NCBI GenBank assembly: GCA_034670405.1
Contig: JAXDDX010000048.1
Span: forward strand, 1,240,001-1,304,000
Length of the DNA stretch: 64,000 bases
From: Hoplostethus atlanticus
Taxonomy: Eukaryota; Chordata; Actinopteri; Trachichthyiformes; Trachichthyidae
Reading direction: 5' to 3'
Position 1 is the stretch's first letter; the number at the start of each line of letters is the position of its first letter. The position numbers were made by a program, and so were the translations under genes. A model generated the notes under the pieces. It was given only the letters and a program-made list of their open reading frames with translations, had not been told where the DNA came from and made no database searches. Positions 46,931 to 58,892 of the stretch are shown here, one piece after another.

Positions 46931-48737
46931 ACAGTCCCTTAGTCCTATGATGACACTGACTGAGCTGCCGTTTGCTGTGATGCCGCCCCATCAGCTCTGG
47001 ATGTACCACCATAATAAACTCTTATGCATTGTGTATACGCTGCTTGCCCAAACTCGGCATCTATTGCACGCCCAACCGTTCTGATAGGGGGATCCCTCTC
47101 TGTGTAGCCCCTCCCAAGGTTTCTCCCATTTTTTCCTAAAGGGAGTTTTTCCTTGTCCTCTGTGAGGGTCTAAGGCTGGGGGATGTCGTGTACTAACCAT
47201 TTATTGTTTCTCATGTTGGGTACTGTGAAGCCCTTAGAGACTGTAACAGTGATTAAGGGCTATACAAATAAATGTGATTTGATTTGATTCACTGTTGTCC
47301 ATGAAATGATCGAGGAGCTCCTTGGCACATGACAAGTAAGACGACAAGGGTGAACACCAGGAAAGCTGCAGGTCCAGATGGCATATCTGGGCGAGTACTG
47401 AAGACCTGTGCTAATCAGCTAGCTCCAGTGTTCACCACAATATTCAACCTCTCCCTGGCTGAGTCCGTGGTCCCCGCCTGCTTCAAGAGATCCACTATTG
47501 TCCCTGTGCCTAAGAATGCTTCTCCAGCATGCTTGAATGACTACCGACCGGTGGCCCTCACCTCGGTGGTCATGAAATGCTTTGAGAGGCTGATAAAGGA
47601 CTACATCTGCGCCTTCCTCCCTTGCATGGACCCACTGCAGTTTGCTTATCGTCCAAACAGATCCACAGATGATGCTGTCTCCCAGGTATTGCACACCACA
47701 CTCTCTCATCTGGACAGCTGGAAGGGGGGCTATGTGAGACTGCTGTTCATTGATTATAGTTCAGCTTTCAACACCATAGTCCCCACCAGACTGGCTGGCA
47801 AGCTGATTGAGCTGGGACTGAACACCCCCCTGTGTGCCTGGATCCTGGACTTCCTGACTGCCAGGCCCCAGGTAGTCAGGGTGGGTAGACACACCTCCAA
47901 CCCCCTCACCTTGAACACAGGATGCCTCCAGGGTTGCGTCCTCAACCCCCTACTGTACTCCCTGTACACACATGACTGTGTGGCCAGGTTCAGCTCCAAC
48001 TCCATCATTAAGTTTGCAGATGACACAGTGGTGGTGGGCCTGATCTCCAACAACGACGAGAAGGTCTACCTGGAGGAAGTCGCTGACCTGTCACTCTGGT
48101 GCCAGGACAACAGCCTCCTCTTGAATGTCACCAAAATTAAGGAGCTGATTGTGAACTTTAGGAGGGCACAACAACAGAGGACGTAGGCTACTCACCATTG
48201 GGGATTAATAGGACTACTGTGGAGAGGGTGAGCAGATATAAATACCTGGGAGTCCACATCATCTGTCATGGTCCATACACACAGACACTCTGGTGAGAAA
48301 GGTCAGGCAGCTGAGGAAATTCAGAGTCTCCCGGAGGATCTTTCAGTCCTTCTACTCTGGAGCTGTAGAGAGCGTCCTGACAGGAAGCATCACTGCCTGG
48401 TTTGGCAACAGCTCCGCTTAGTATAGGAGGGCTCTGCAGAGAGTAGTGCGTTCGGCTGAACGCCCTACTGAACGCCCTCCCACCCTGCAGGACTTGCAGG
48501 GTGGTGCCTTGTAGGTGCAGAACCAGAACCTGTAGGATCATGAAGGTTCCTCACCACCCCAATAACGGACTGTTTCAGCTGCTGCGGTCAGGCAAGCGCC
48601 TCCGTAGTGACGCTGCAAAAACAGAGAGACTGAGACGGAGTTTCTTTCCTCAGGCCATCAGGACTGTGAACTCTGACTTCACCAGGGCCCCCACCAAGTC
48701 CCACACACTGCCCCTCTTATGCACACACACACACACA

Positions 48738-48879
48738 TGTCAGACAGTGGGTAATCTGGCAAAGGCTTGAAGGGTGGATTGGGGTTGGGTCCTCTTGTCC
48801 TTATATATTTTGTTAATGTATCTGTAGTGTGGACCAAAAGCATGCAGGTCCTTATGGTGTGGTGGAATGTTTTTTTTTG

Positions 48880-48932
<53 letters not shown>

Positions 48933-49661
48933 CGCCCCGACAAGTTGAGGAACCCCATGACACACCCACCTAACTTCAGGAACATCACAGGTGTTCCCAA
49001 TCGATAATCTCAGCCACTCCCACTGAAACAATGGACAGCAATCCCTATAAAAGACTTCTCAGTAGTACTGGAGGAAGGTGAAACTGTGCACAGGACCCGC
49101 AGCTGTTACGCCGAACTCCAAACCCGATTCCCAACACGATGAAGCCGAGCCGACGGAGCCAAGCCGACGGAGCCGACACACTTTGATTCAATGCACGCTA
49201 AGTATCTTTTAAAGGGACGTGAGCCGACCTAGGCAGTGCCTTTTATTGTGTGTATGTTGCCAGTCCTGCCACTCACAACGGGTCTGTTTCTTCCTTGGAG
49301 GTGACGCTGATGAAGCAGACGAGTGGAGCCAGCCCTGCCGACGGATAGATTGGACGACGCGGTCCGGGAACGTTAGCCGATCGGATCACCGTGGACCTGT
49401 ACTACCTGGAGGACAGTGATGAGCGTCCTTCACCACGCTTGAATCTGCACGGACTGTTTTATTAGATCTCCCGTTGTTGGGTCAGGTAGTGTTACACAGT
49501 TGGCCCACCCATTTTAATAAGGAGTCACACTCTAGAGTGCCGAATTTTAAGAAGACCAATTGTATAAATAAAAGTGACTATTTTATTGAAACTTGTGTTC
49601 CTGTGCCTCTGGGATCTGAGCCTTAGTAGGGGAGGTGTCTTTTATTCTGAGAAGTGTGACA
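48738..49661 (+). repeat. 5' LTR of the young gypsy element
   Basis: Starts TGTCAGACAGTGGGTAATCT and ends TGAGAAGTGTGACA. Contains a (TG)22 run with a short CG extension (48881-48934), a TATA-like CTATAAAAGAC near 49045 and AATAAAAGTG near 49566. Confidence 0.9.
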
Positions 49662-49701
49662 CCTCCTATTTTTCTGGCGTAGTCGGCAGGATTCCATTGG
49701 C

Positions 49702-50784
49702 ATGGAACCCAGGGGGCGCAATGGGGCAGGGCCTAGTGAACGTGAGAGTGACAATCCATCACAGGTAGACTATGCAGAGACAGGTGAGCAGGCACATGCT
49801 AGTACACCTCGGCAGGGAGCGACGGCTGCACCCCCACTATCTCCATTAATTATGCCTTTGTTTTTTAGCGCTCCCTGGATCCCAAAATTTAGCGGTGAGC
49901 GGCGGCGGTTTGGCGACTGGCGGACTCAGATCAAAGCAATGCTGAGGGCGCAGCCCTTGAGCCAAGAGCAGCAGGCTGATTTCCTGTACAGCGCCCTAGA
50001 GGGAGAAGCACGGCGAGAAATAACTCTACTCCCCCGAGAAGATCGGCTGAATGGTGAGACCATCCTAACCACTCTACAACAGTTGTACGGGGATGTTAAC
50101 ACCAATGCCCAATTGAGAGCCGCCTTTTATAAATGCTGTCAGAGGCCAGACGAGGGGGTGGGGGCATTCACATTACGCCTCCGAGAGTGTCATTCCAGGT
50201 GGCGTGGAGCAGATGATGAGGCTGCTGGAAGAGAGGAGGTGTTGCTAGACCAGTTTATCCTTGGGTTACGAACTGGGCCTGTACGGAGGGAGTTACAGCG
50301 GCTACTACAACGGGAACACCAGTTGAGTTTCGTCGCTGCCACAGCAGAGGCCCGTGCCCTGGAAGAGGAGATAGCTGAGTCACCTGAAGCACAGATAAAC
50401 ATTGTACGAATGACCCGTGCTGCCACAGGAGTGAGTGGTAGCAGAGAATCTCACAACCTTACTGGGGGAGTAGAGGAATGGAAGGAGAACCTCCGGGCAG
50501 AACTGCAGCGTGAGCTGACTGAGCAGATTAAAACCCTAAGCAACAAATTAATTGAGGAGGTGAGGAACCAAACTCTCCGCCTGCCAGCACCAGCCGGCCC
50601 CGGAAGGCCAGGGTTACAGCCCCATACTCGGCGACCCTCGGAACACCTGCCATCGGTAGGCCCCCCTACTCATAGAGCCTACCGCTGGGATGACCTTGGG
50701 CAACCCATCTGTTTGGACTGCGGGGAGGCGGGACACGTCCAACGTCATTGTCCACGACGTAGGCGACCCCCAACGGATTTTTAG
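49702..50784 (+). other. gag of the young gypsy element
   Basis: A 360-codon frame starting MEPRGRNGAGPSE just after the primer-binding-like site. The capsid-like core includes PKFSGERRRFGDWRTQIKAM and ALEGEARREITLLP. A CCHC zinc knuckle (CLDCGEAGHVQRHC) lies near the C-terminus, preceding an arginine-rich end. It would form the particle that packages element RNA. Confidence 0.8.
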
Positions 50785-50859
50785 AGCCCCCCGCCGCAGA
50801 AGGGCAGGCGGCGGGGGTGACGGCCTCACTTTCCAAGCAACCACCGAGGCCAGCGTTAG

Positions 50860-53800
50860 TTGGTGAGTGCCCAGGCGTGGAAGTTGAGGTAAATGGTCGA
50901 TGTATAAAATGTCTCCTTGACACTGGTTCACAGGTCACCCTGTTCAGCCAAAAACTGTTTCAGACCCAGCTAGGAGATTCATTGATACAGCCCACCGAAG
51001 GTACCCCATGGTTGAAACTCAAAGCAGCAAATGGCCTCCGCATTCCATATGTGGGCTACGCACTGCTGGACTTCAAGGTAGGGGGTGTATCCTTACCACA
51101 GAGGGGGGTTGTTATTGTGAGTGATGAGTGCCTAGGCCCTGACAGAGCAATCCTAGGAATGAATGTAATTTCAGAATGTTGGAGGGAGGTGATGCAAGGT
51201 GTACACCCGGGGGAGGCTGTCTTCCGGGCTTCAGTTTCTCCCTCTGCAGGCAACATGTGGGAGAAAGCATTTGCAGTATGCCGCCAAGCTGAGCAGGGAC
51301 CCACTCCACCATTCCAAGGGGTTGCCAAACTGTCCCGACAGCCAGTGGTGATCATTCCCCCCGAGTCAGAGATGGTGCTCTGGGGTCGAGTGACTGACGG
51401 CGCTCCAAAAGTAGGCTGCCAAGTGTTCATTGAGCCCTTACCGGACCATGACGCCGACTGGAGGGTCGGTCGCACCATAGCGACAATCCACAATGGGCAG
51501 GTACCTATGAGACTTTGTAACCCCACCCCTTATCCCCTAGCGGTACCGCAGCGCTGCCCTTTGGCAGAAGTCACTCACGGTGCAGCCAGAAGACCTCCAG
51601 GCCCAGAGGGAACTACTGCTATGGCCAGCTGAGCCTGGTGTCATTGAGGTGGAGGTAGGTGCAGTGGGCTCCACCCCCTCTGAGGCCCACCCTGCTCTTG
51701 CGCTGCAGGGGGACGGACTGCCCCCAGACCAACAGAGACGCCTGACTGAGCTGTTAGACCGGTGGAAGGTTGTGTTCGCTGAGCATGATGAGGACTTCGG
51801 TCGCACCGGGATTATAAAGCACAAGATCAGCACTGGAACAGCACCCCCTTGTCGGGAGCGGTACCGATCCGTGCCCCCCAGCCTTTACCCCGAGCTGAAG
51901 AGTCTCCTGAAGGGGATGCTGGAGAGCGGAGTAGTCCGGGAGAGCTCCAGCCCATGGGCTGCGCCCATTGTGCTCGTAAAGAAAAAAGACGGGTCATGGC
52001 GTTTCTGTGTTGACTATCGCAAATTAAATGCAGTGACACATAAGGATGCTTACCCACTCCCACGGATTGAAGAGTCCCTCACCAGTTTGAGGGGAGCCGA
52101 GTGGTATTCCACCCTTGACCTGGCCAGTGGCTACTGGCAAGTAGAAGTGGATGACCGGGACAGAGAGAAGACTGCCTTCACCACCCCCATGGGACTGTAT
52201 GAGTTCGAGCGGATGCCCTTTGGACTCTGCAACGCGCCTGCAACTTTCCAACGCCTCATGCAGCGCTGTCTAGGGGGGATGGTGCACGAGTCACTCCTCA
52301 TCTACCTGGATGACATCATTCTATATTCACCGGATTTTGGCAGTCACCTGCGTCATCTGGAAGAAGTGTTTGAGCGCCTCCACAGTCTTGGACTCAAGCT
52401 GCAACCTCAAAAATGCCATCTCTTCCAACGACAAGTGGCCTATCTTGGCCATATTATCAGCCGGGACGGGGTGGCCACTGATCCCGAGAAGACTGCAGTA
52501 GTACGGGACTGGGAGACCCCACAGACTGTGAAACAGGTACGGTCCTTTTTGGGGTTTGCTGGCTATTATCGACGTTTTGTCCCAGGGTTTTCCAAAATTG
52601 CTACCCCCCTTAACCAGCTCTTGCAGGGGACCGCAGCCACCACAAAGAACGCTCCAGTGGTGTGGACGGACGACTGTCAACATGCCTTCCAGCTGCTCAA
52701 GGATGCCCTGGTGAGTGCCCCCTTATTGGCCTATGCTGATTTCGCCCTGCCATTCCGTCTATATACAGATGCCAGCTTGGAGGGGTTGGGAGCAGTATTG
52801 GCCCAAGTGCAGGGGGACAAGGAACGGGTCATCACCTATGCTAGTCGTAGCCTCCACCCAGTGGAAAAGAATGACCAGAATTACAGCTCCTTTAAGCTGG
52901 AATTGCTGGCCCTGAAATGGGCCATGACGGAGAAATTCAAGGACTACCTGTGGGGCATGGAGGTCGATGTGTGTGTGTGTGTGTATATACGGACAACAAC
53001 CCACTGGTTCACCTGGAGACGGCACGGCTGGGGGCAACAGAGCAGCGGTGGGCAGCCAAACTGGCCAACTACAAGTACACGATTAGGTATCGACCGGGAA
53101 AAACTAATCAAAATGCAGATGTGTTGTCTAGGTTGCCAGGTGAACAGACAGAGGCAGTCGTGAGAACAGTTCGAGAAGAACCACTACAATCAGAGACTGA
53201 GCCGGAGCTGCATGCCTGGGCCGAACGACAACAACAGGACCCCGACCTGCAGCAACTTCGACATTGGAAGGAAGAGGGACACCTGCCCCCCCCTCAGGAA
53301 AGGGCCCAAGCATCACCTCAGCTGAGACGGCTCCTCCGGGAGTGGAGCCGCATAGAGGTCAGTGGTCACATGCTTTACCGGCGCGGTCTTGAGAGGGGTA
53401 CTGGGGTGACCAATCTCCAGGTGTTGGTACCTCAGAGTGAGACTAAGGCTCTTTGGGAGGAATACCATGACCAAGCAGGCCACATGAACCCAGAAAAGAC
53501 ACTATCCTTACTACGGCGAAGATTTTTCTGGCCAGGAATGGGCCGCAACGGGCTAGAGTGGGCTGCAAACTGCCCCCAGTGTCTAGTCAACAAAGTTGGG
53601 CCTGAGGTAAGGGCACCGCTGGTGTCCCTTACCCATTCCAAATTGTGGGAATTGATTTCCTTTCCCTAGGCCGGCCAGATGATGCCTACCCGTATGTGTT
53701 GGTACTAACTGACTTGTTTTCCAAGTATGCCCTAGCTCTCCCAACCCGGGACCAGACGGCAGCTACCACCGCCAAGGCAGTATGGAATGGCTGGTTTAGA

Positions 53801-54895
53801 GTTTTTGGCTGCCCAGAGCGGATCCTCTCGGATCGGGGAGCAGCCTTCGAGTCTGCCCTGTTCAGCGAGCTGTGCCAGATGTATGGCTGTCAACGAAGCC
53901 GGACCACCCCATACCACCCACAAGGGAATGGGGCCTGCGAAAGGTTCAATCAAACCCTGCTCGGACTTTTGAGGGCCCTCACTACTGATGTCAAATCCCA
54001 GTGGCCTGCCAGACTACCGGCGCTGTTACAGGTATATAACAATACCACTCATAGCACTACCGGCCTTACACCACACTACATAGTCTTTGGGCGGCATGCC
54101 AGGCTGCCAGTGGACTGGATTCACGGGGTGGGCCCTGCTACTGCCACCCATACCCTGGAGGGCTGGGTTAGGCATCACCACCAGACCTTGAGTCAAGCCT
54201 ATGCCCTGGCCGAACAACATGCTGCTCGTCAACAGGGACGAGATCAGGAACGGTACAATCGGCGAGCTCGGATGGCTAGCCTCCTTCCAGGTGAGCGGGT
54301 GCTACTTTGCCACTTTCGAAGACAAGCCCAAGGAAAGCTGGAACCACGGTGGCTACCCACACCATTTGTGGTGGTCTCTCAGGTGGCCCCCGACCGCCCA
54401 GTGTACCTGATCCGGCCCGAAGGTAAGGGAGGCCCCACTCGTACAGCTCACAGAAACAATCTGCGCACTTGCCCTGTCACTTTCTTGCAGAGAAGCCCAG
54501 GACAAGGACAAGAAGTGGAGCAGACAGATCTCCTGGACCCCAGATGCCCACAACCTCAGAGCAGCTCGACAGGGCCATGGCCAGTGAGGATATTTTATCG
54601 GACACGTCAGATGGGGGAACCAGTTGCACACCGGGAACCGGCTGGACTAGAGGTACCTGTAATTGCAGATTACCCCGAGGAGCAGCCTGAACCAGTAGAG
54701 GGCCCACAAGTCCCTGTCTCCCAACAAGACCCTCCTGATCTCCCGCCGCCAGCTGGAGGGTCAGGGTCTGCTGGACGTCAATCGGCCGTCGCCGCCGCTG
54801 GGGAGTCTACCGGGTTGCGTAGGTCCCAGAGAGCTACCAAGGGTATACCGCCCCATAGGTACAGAGCAGAACCATTACATAGTCGGGACGACTAA
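50860..54895 (+). other. pol region of the young gypsy element: PR, RT, RNase H, integrase
   Basis: Protease: LLDTGSQVTLFS near 50915 and AILGMNVISECW near 51150. RT: PIVLVKKKDGSWRFCVDYRK (about 51967), FGLCNAPATFQRLM, LIYLDDIILYS (about 52300), VRSFLGFAGYYRRF. RNase H: FRLYTDASLEGLGAVLAQVQ (about 52755), ELLALKWAM. Integrase: HHCC finger (HDQAGHM ... CPQCLVNK, about 53470-53590), catalytic core with VLTDLFSKYALALPTR, ILSDRGAAFES and TPYHPQGNGACERFNQTLLG, then a C-terminal proline-rich extension. Order and motifs are standard for Ty3/gypsy. Confidence 0.85.
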
Positions 54896-54915
54896 TGATA
54901 TAGTGGGGGGGAAAC

Positions 54916-54953
54916 TGTCAGACAGTGGGTAATCTGGCAAAGGCTTGAAGGGT

Positions 54954-55042
<89 letters not shown>

Positions 55043-55751
55043 TGAGGAACCCCATGACACACCCACCTAACTTCAGGAACATCACAGGTGTTCCCAATCG
55101 ATAATCTCAGCCACTCCCACTGAAACAATGGACAGCAATCCCTATAAAAGACTTCTCAGTAGTACTGGAGGAAGGTGAAACTGTGCACAGGACCCGCAGC
55201 TGTTACGCCGAACTCCAAACCCGATTCCCAACACGACGAAGCCAAGCCGACGGAGCCGACACACTTTGATTCAACGCACGCTAAGTATCTTAAAGGGACG
55301 TGAGCCGACCTAGGCAGTGCCTTTTATTGTGTGTATGTTGCCAGTCCTGCCACTCACAACGGGTCTGTTTCTTCCTTGGAGGTGACGCTGATGAAGCAGA
55401 CGAGTGGAGCCAGCCCTGCCGACGGATAGATTGGACGACGTGGTCCGGGAACGTTAGCCGATCGGATCACCGTGGACCCGTACTACCTGGAGGACAGTGA
55501 TGAGCGTCCTTCACCACGCTTGAATCTGCACGGACTGTTTTATTAGATCTCCCGTTGTTGGGTCAGGTAGTGTTATACAGTTGGCCCACCCATTTTAATA
55601 AGGAGTCACACTCTAGAGTGCCGAATTTTAAGAAGACCAATTGTATAAATAAAAGTGACTATTTTATTGAAACTTGTGTCCCTGGTGTTCCTGTGCCTCT
55701 GGGATCTGAGCCTTAGTAGGGGAGGTGTCTTTTATTCTGAGAAGTGTGACA
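54916..55751 (+). repeat. 3' LTR of the young gypsy element
   Basis: Matches the 5' LTR from both ends. In the middle a pure (TG)41 run (54958-55039) stands in place of about 100 bp of unique sequence plus a shorter TG run. The 5' LTR copy has an extra near-duplicate of GACGGAGCCAAGCC; the 3' copy has a short CCTGGTGT insertion near 55683. Confidence 0.9.
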
Positions 55752-55955
55752 CACACACTTAGGAAGCGACTACACATAATTTATATTACATATACAAATA
55801 TTTTCATATTTTACTAGATTTTTATTTATATCCTATTGTAAATAGTGCTCTTACTGTAAATATTGTGATGCTTTATTTTAATTGTAAATACTGTGACTGT
55901 TGTTGACCTTTGCACATTCCCTTTGAGCATTGCCACTTTACATTTCACTGCACAC

Positions 55956-55957
<2 letters not shown>

Positions 55958-56004
<47 letters not shown>
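55958..56004. repeat. (TG)n microsatellite in the LINE 3' UTR
   Basis: 23 TG units at the spot where other copies of the LINE carry a shorter CACACA tract. It expanded after insertion. Confidence 0.85.
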
Positions 56005-56009
<5 letters not shown>

Positions 56010-56044
56010 ACAAATAAAGTTCTTGAATCTTTCATCATCTACTT

Positions 56045-56775
56045 CCAGCAGAAAGGACATGGCAACTGTTCAGAGTGACAGAAAATGGTGGTAAAAGGTG
56101 AAAGTACATTTTGAAGTGCACCAGGACCAGTGTAAAGCAAAAACTGCCTAGATTCTGTGGCTTTCCATCTCTCCAGCTCTTTAAATGCCTTGCAAATTCT
56201 GTTGGAATTCTACCTCTCATATCCCGAATCAAATAGGTCAGCATTCATTTCACCACCCCAAGGCATACTAGATGTAGATGCATTGTAGTCCAATGTGAAT
56301 TGTGTGACACACAAGAAAATGGGGTAGTGTTGCTGCCTCATTAGTCCTGGCATCAAAATTGTGCTTTGATAGGTATACAATCCTGTGCTCTACTTTGGAT
56401 GCTGGTGCATCACAGACAAAGGCACGAATTTAAACCCGATGTAATGTTTCAATGTGTGTAATGCTATTGAGCTGTAAATTATTCACTTCTTCAACCAAGT
56501 CCTTTAGATAATCTGGCACTGGGTCGGGTTTGCCTGTGTCACAGAAAAAGGGCAACAACAATATCATGAAATTGGACTAGAAGATTGGACAAAATTCATT
56601 TTTGCTAGACTTGAAGAGAGGGAAACTGTCAATGTTTATAGCCCACTCTATATTTAGAGTGAAGCCTGGTGTGGAAGGGGGGGTGGTTGAGGCATTGGCT
56701 GGATCCGGGACAGAATCAGGCAGGTAGGCTAGTTCTCCCTGCATCCAACACTGGGTTCCAGGCAACTGCAGGCTG
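56045..56775 (-). mobile_element. CACTA/EnSpm-like (tnp2-related) transposase fragment
   Basis: The minus strand encodes pieces of a DDE transposase family common in fish: FTLNIEWAINIDSFPLFKSS (a D-containing strand, usually NIDGLPLFKSS), KPDPVPDYLKDLVEEVNNLQ, IRAFVCDAPA, and further on IPTEFARHLKSWRDGKPQNL. The blocks are in the expected order but interrupted by stops and missing the CxxC region and much of the C-terminus. The family name is from memory of these motifs; the domain itself is clear, the superfamily less so. No terminal repeats were found. Confidence 0.55.
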
Positions 56776-57244
56776 GAACTGATTTAACCGGTGTGTTTGT
56801 CTTTTCCAATGAGTGGGAACTCTACTGACAGCAGGTGTGCCAATCAGTGAGAAGTGAGGCCTTTATCGCCACCTTTGAGCTATCGGTGTCCATGTGCAGG
56901 TGACCTGAGGAGGAGTTGGCGGTGCACAGCCTGTCGGCAGCCTCACAGTGGGACTACAAAGCTGCAAAGCGAGCCCCAGCGCCTCAGAGGAGGGTGACTG
57001 TCCACCAACTTGAATAGTAATCTGAAGTGAATGAAAGTGAAGCCAAGTAAGTCAAGAAGTATCTCTATCATCAAAGGGGAGATGGTAGACAAAGTGGGCA
57101 ACTCTAAATCACAAGCTCACTTTTCACAATATCCACCTCATATAAGTAGACTGTTCAAATACTTATGAGCAGATATGCAATTCACTAAATCATAATTCAA
57201 CAAGGAAGGAACAAACCCAATGTTATGATGCTTGGATAAACCTT
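56776..57244. other. No gene recognised
   Basis: May include more of the decayed transposon on the left side. Nothing else is visible. Confidence 0.3.
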
Positions 57245-57839
57245 TTGCATGATGTATTACTGCATTTGACACATTTATTTTTATATTGCATGCTCCCCTC
57301 CATTGAGACGGTCCAGCACAAGCGGTGTCTGCGAAGGGCGTGTAGCATCATCATGGACTCCTCTCAGCCCAGCCACAGGCTGTTTGCCCACCTCCCCCCT
57401 GGGAGGCGTTACAGGTCCCTCCGTTCCAGGACCAGCAGGCTCAGGAACAGCTTCTTCCCCTCAGCTGTCACTTTGCTGAACTCGTTACCACGGTGATAGC
57501 AGCCACGACGACACCTCCCAGTCCCCCCACACCTGCGCTATCTATATTATTTGCACTATATTATTATTCATTATTCATTGTTGTTTATACTGTATATATC
57601 CAGAGTATTCATTTCACACTGTTCATATTTTCAATATTGTCCATACTGTACATGTCTTAGCATATTCATATCTGTTTATTTACTGTACACTGTTTATTTA
57701 ATATTTATAGTACCACTGTACATATGCACTTTACTGCTATTTGCACTTCTGGTTAGATGTCAAACTGCATTTCGTTGTCTCAATACTTGTACTCTGTGCA
57801 ATGACAATAAAATTGAATTTAATCTAATCTAATCTAATA
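57245..57839 (+). mobile_element. Rex1/L2-group LINE, 3' end
   Basis: The last ORF part reads VQHKRCLRRACSIIMDSSQP, SHRLFAHLPPGRRYRSLRSR, TSRLRNSFFPSAVTLLNSLP, stop. It is followed by a 3' UTR with AATAAAATTG and a terminal TCTAA repeat (57815-57838). The C-terminal pattern is related to, but distinct from, the LINE at 17281. Confidence 0.7.
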
Positions 57840-58189
57840 GGATATGTGATTTTGAACCCAGTATCGAATTTTGCATTAAGAGTTTTGCACTTTGAATCTC
57901 TACTGTGAAACTTGAGTCAAAGCAATCATAAAACAATTGTAAGTTACGTCATATGATATTAGGTTATAAGATATTTTTTAAGTAATATGTTCAGAAGCTT
58001 ATAATCATTACTATATTACTATCTCTAATTCATTCACATTTTCACTGATTAGAGTGACAAATTAATCTATTATTTTTCATAATCATTTCCTTTTGTATTG
58101 TAATGTAATAACCTGTAATAGCCTAGAAGTATTGCTTGTTTAGCCATAACTGAGAATTACAGAATGTAAAAATAATTGAATCATTTTGT
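57840..58189. other. No gene recognised
   Basis: AT-rich, featureless by eye. Confidence 0.3.
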
Positions 58190-58639
58190 GCAATCAAACC
58201 GCTCAAAAGTCACTTATAAATTTCCTTATTTTTTAAAGAAAAGCAATTTTTTTCAGTTAAAATAACATTAAATTGATCATAAATACAGTCTAGACATTGT
58301 TAATGTGGTAAATGACTATTATAGCTGGAAACGGCTGATTTTTAATGGAATATCTACATAGGCGTACAGAGGCCCATTTTCAGCAACCATCACTCCTGTG
58401 TTCCAATGGCACATTGTGTTAGCTAATCAAAGTGTATCGTGTTAAAAGGCTAATTGATCATTGAAAACTGTTCTGCTGATTAAAGAGGCAATAAAATTGG
58501 CCTCCCTTAGGCTAGTTGAGTATCTGGAGCATCAGCATATTTTCTATTCATTTTGGAAACTCATTTGATGAATAAAAGTGTGAGTTTTCATGGAAAACAT
58601 GAAATTGTCTGGGTGAGCCCAAACTTTTGAGCGGTAGTG

Positions 58640-58641
<2 letters not shown>
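58190..58641. mobile_element. Tc1-like MITE
   Basis: The right end reads AAACTTTTGAGCGGTAGTGTA and the left has the complementary ACCGCTCAAAAGT. The interior includes GCTGGAAACGGCTGATTTTT and GAATATCTACATAGGCGTAC, which I recognise as the 5' untranslated part of a Tc1-family transposon abundant in salmonids and other fish. The transposase is deleted. Confidence 0.75.

Positions 58642-58646
<5 letters not shown>

Positions 58647-58682
<36 letters not shown>
58647..58682. repeat. (TG)n(GA)n microsatellite
   Basis: Twelve TG units then six GA units, directly at the edge of the Tc1-like MITE. Confidence 0.85.
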
Positions 58683-58683
<1 letters not shown>

Positions 58684-58860
58684 CGAACGAGAGTGAATAA
58701 ATTGAGCCTGCATGCATTTGCTTACCAGAAAGTAAATAGGAGTGTTTCCTGTGCTGCACAGGTTAAAACCCACGTCACAGATCCTGTATAAATCTGTATG
58801 GTACCTCTATGTAAGTGTGTGTCTTTGCATAATTGCGCTTTTTTTGAATGTGCTCTTTTG

Positions 58861-58892
58861 AATGAATGAATGAATGAATGAATGAATGAATG
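58861..58892. repeat. (AATG)8 microsatellite
   Basis: Eight perfect tetranucleotide units. Confidence 0.9.

Larger units (their letters stand above)
44105..47290 (+). mobile_element. L2-clade LINE with nested insertions
   Basis: The reverse transcriptase blocks are in order: [83 protein letters not shown] and [11 protein letters not shown] (YADD changed to YAND), then LGVKFDPTLSFELHIKETTK and the C-terminal KKKTAGNRAFSYWAPYLCNS. About five stops or shifts break the frame. The 3' UTR resumes after a SINE (46148-46930) and ends in TGATTTGATT repeats at 47290. Confidence 0.8.
48738..55751 (+). mobile_element. Ty3/gypsy element, nearly whole and young
   Basis: Two LTRs (48738-49661, 54916-55751) flank a primer-binding-like TGGCGTAGTCGGCAGG (49675-49690), gag, protease, RT, RNase H, integrase (standard gypsy order) and a polypurine tract (54902-54915). 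The coding part shows about four breaks, one of which, between gag and pol, could be natural programmed frameshifting. Outside the microsatellite the LTRs differ at roughly one percent of sites by eye, so the insertion is recent. It sits in a CA repeat of a Rex1-like LINE; flanking CACA on both sides fits a 4-bp target duplication but is ambiguous in such sequence. Confidence 0.9.
47345..56035 (+). mobile_element. Rex1-like LINE copy, split by a gypsy element
   Basis: The plus-strand copy starts inside RT ([18 protein letters not shown]) and shows [16 protein letters not shown] and [18 protein letters not shown], intact to about 48186, then a frame-broken C-terminus ([20 protein letters not shown]) to about 48735. 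The gypsy element 48738-55751 interrupts it in a CA-rich part of the 3' UTR. The UTR resumes at 55752 and ends in a long TG run and TTCTTGAATC at about 56030. It is about 95% similar by eye to 17281-20068. Confidence 0.8.

Noticed and set aside
48740-49000. Open frames of HT/TH and CV repeats around 48.7-49.0 kb, 54.9-55.1 kb and 55.8-56.1 kb
   Set aside because: These are translations of (TG)n/(CA)n microsatellites, not genes.
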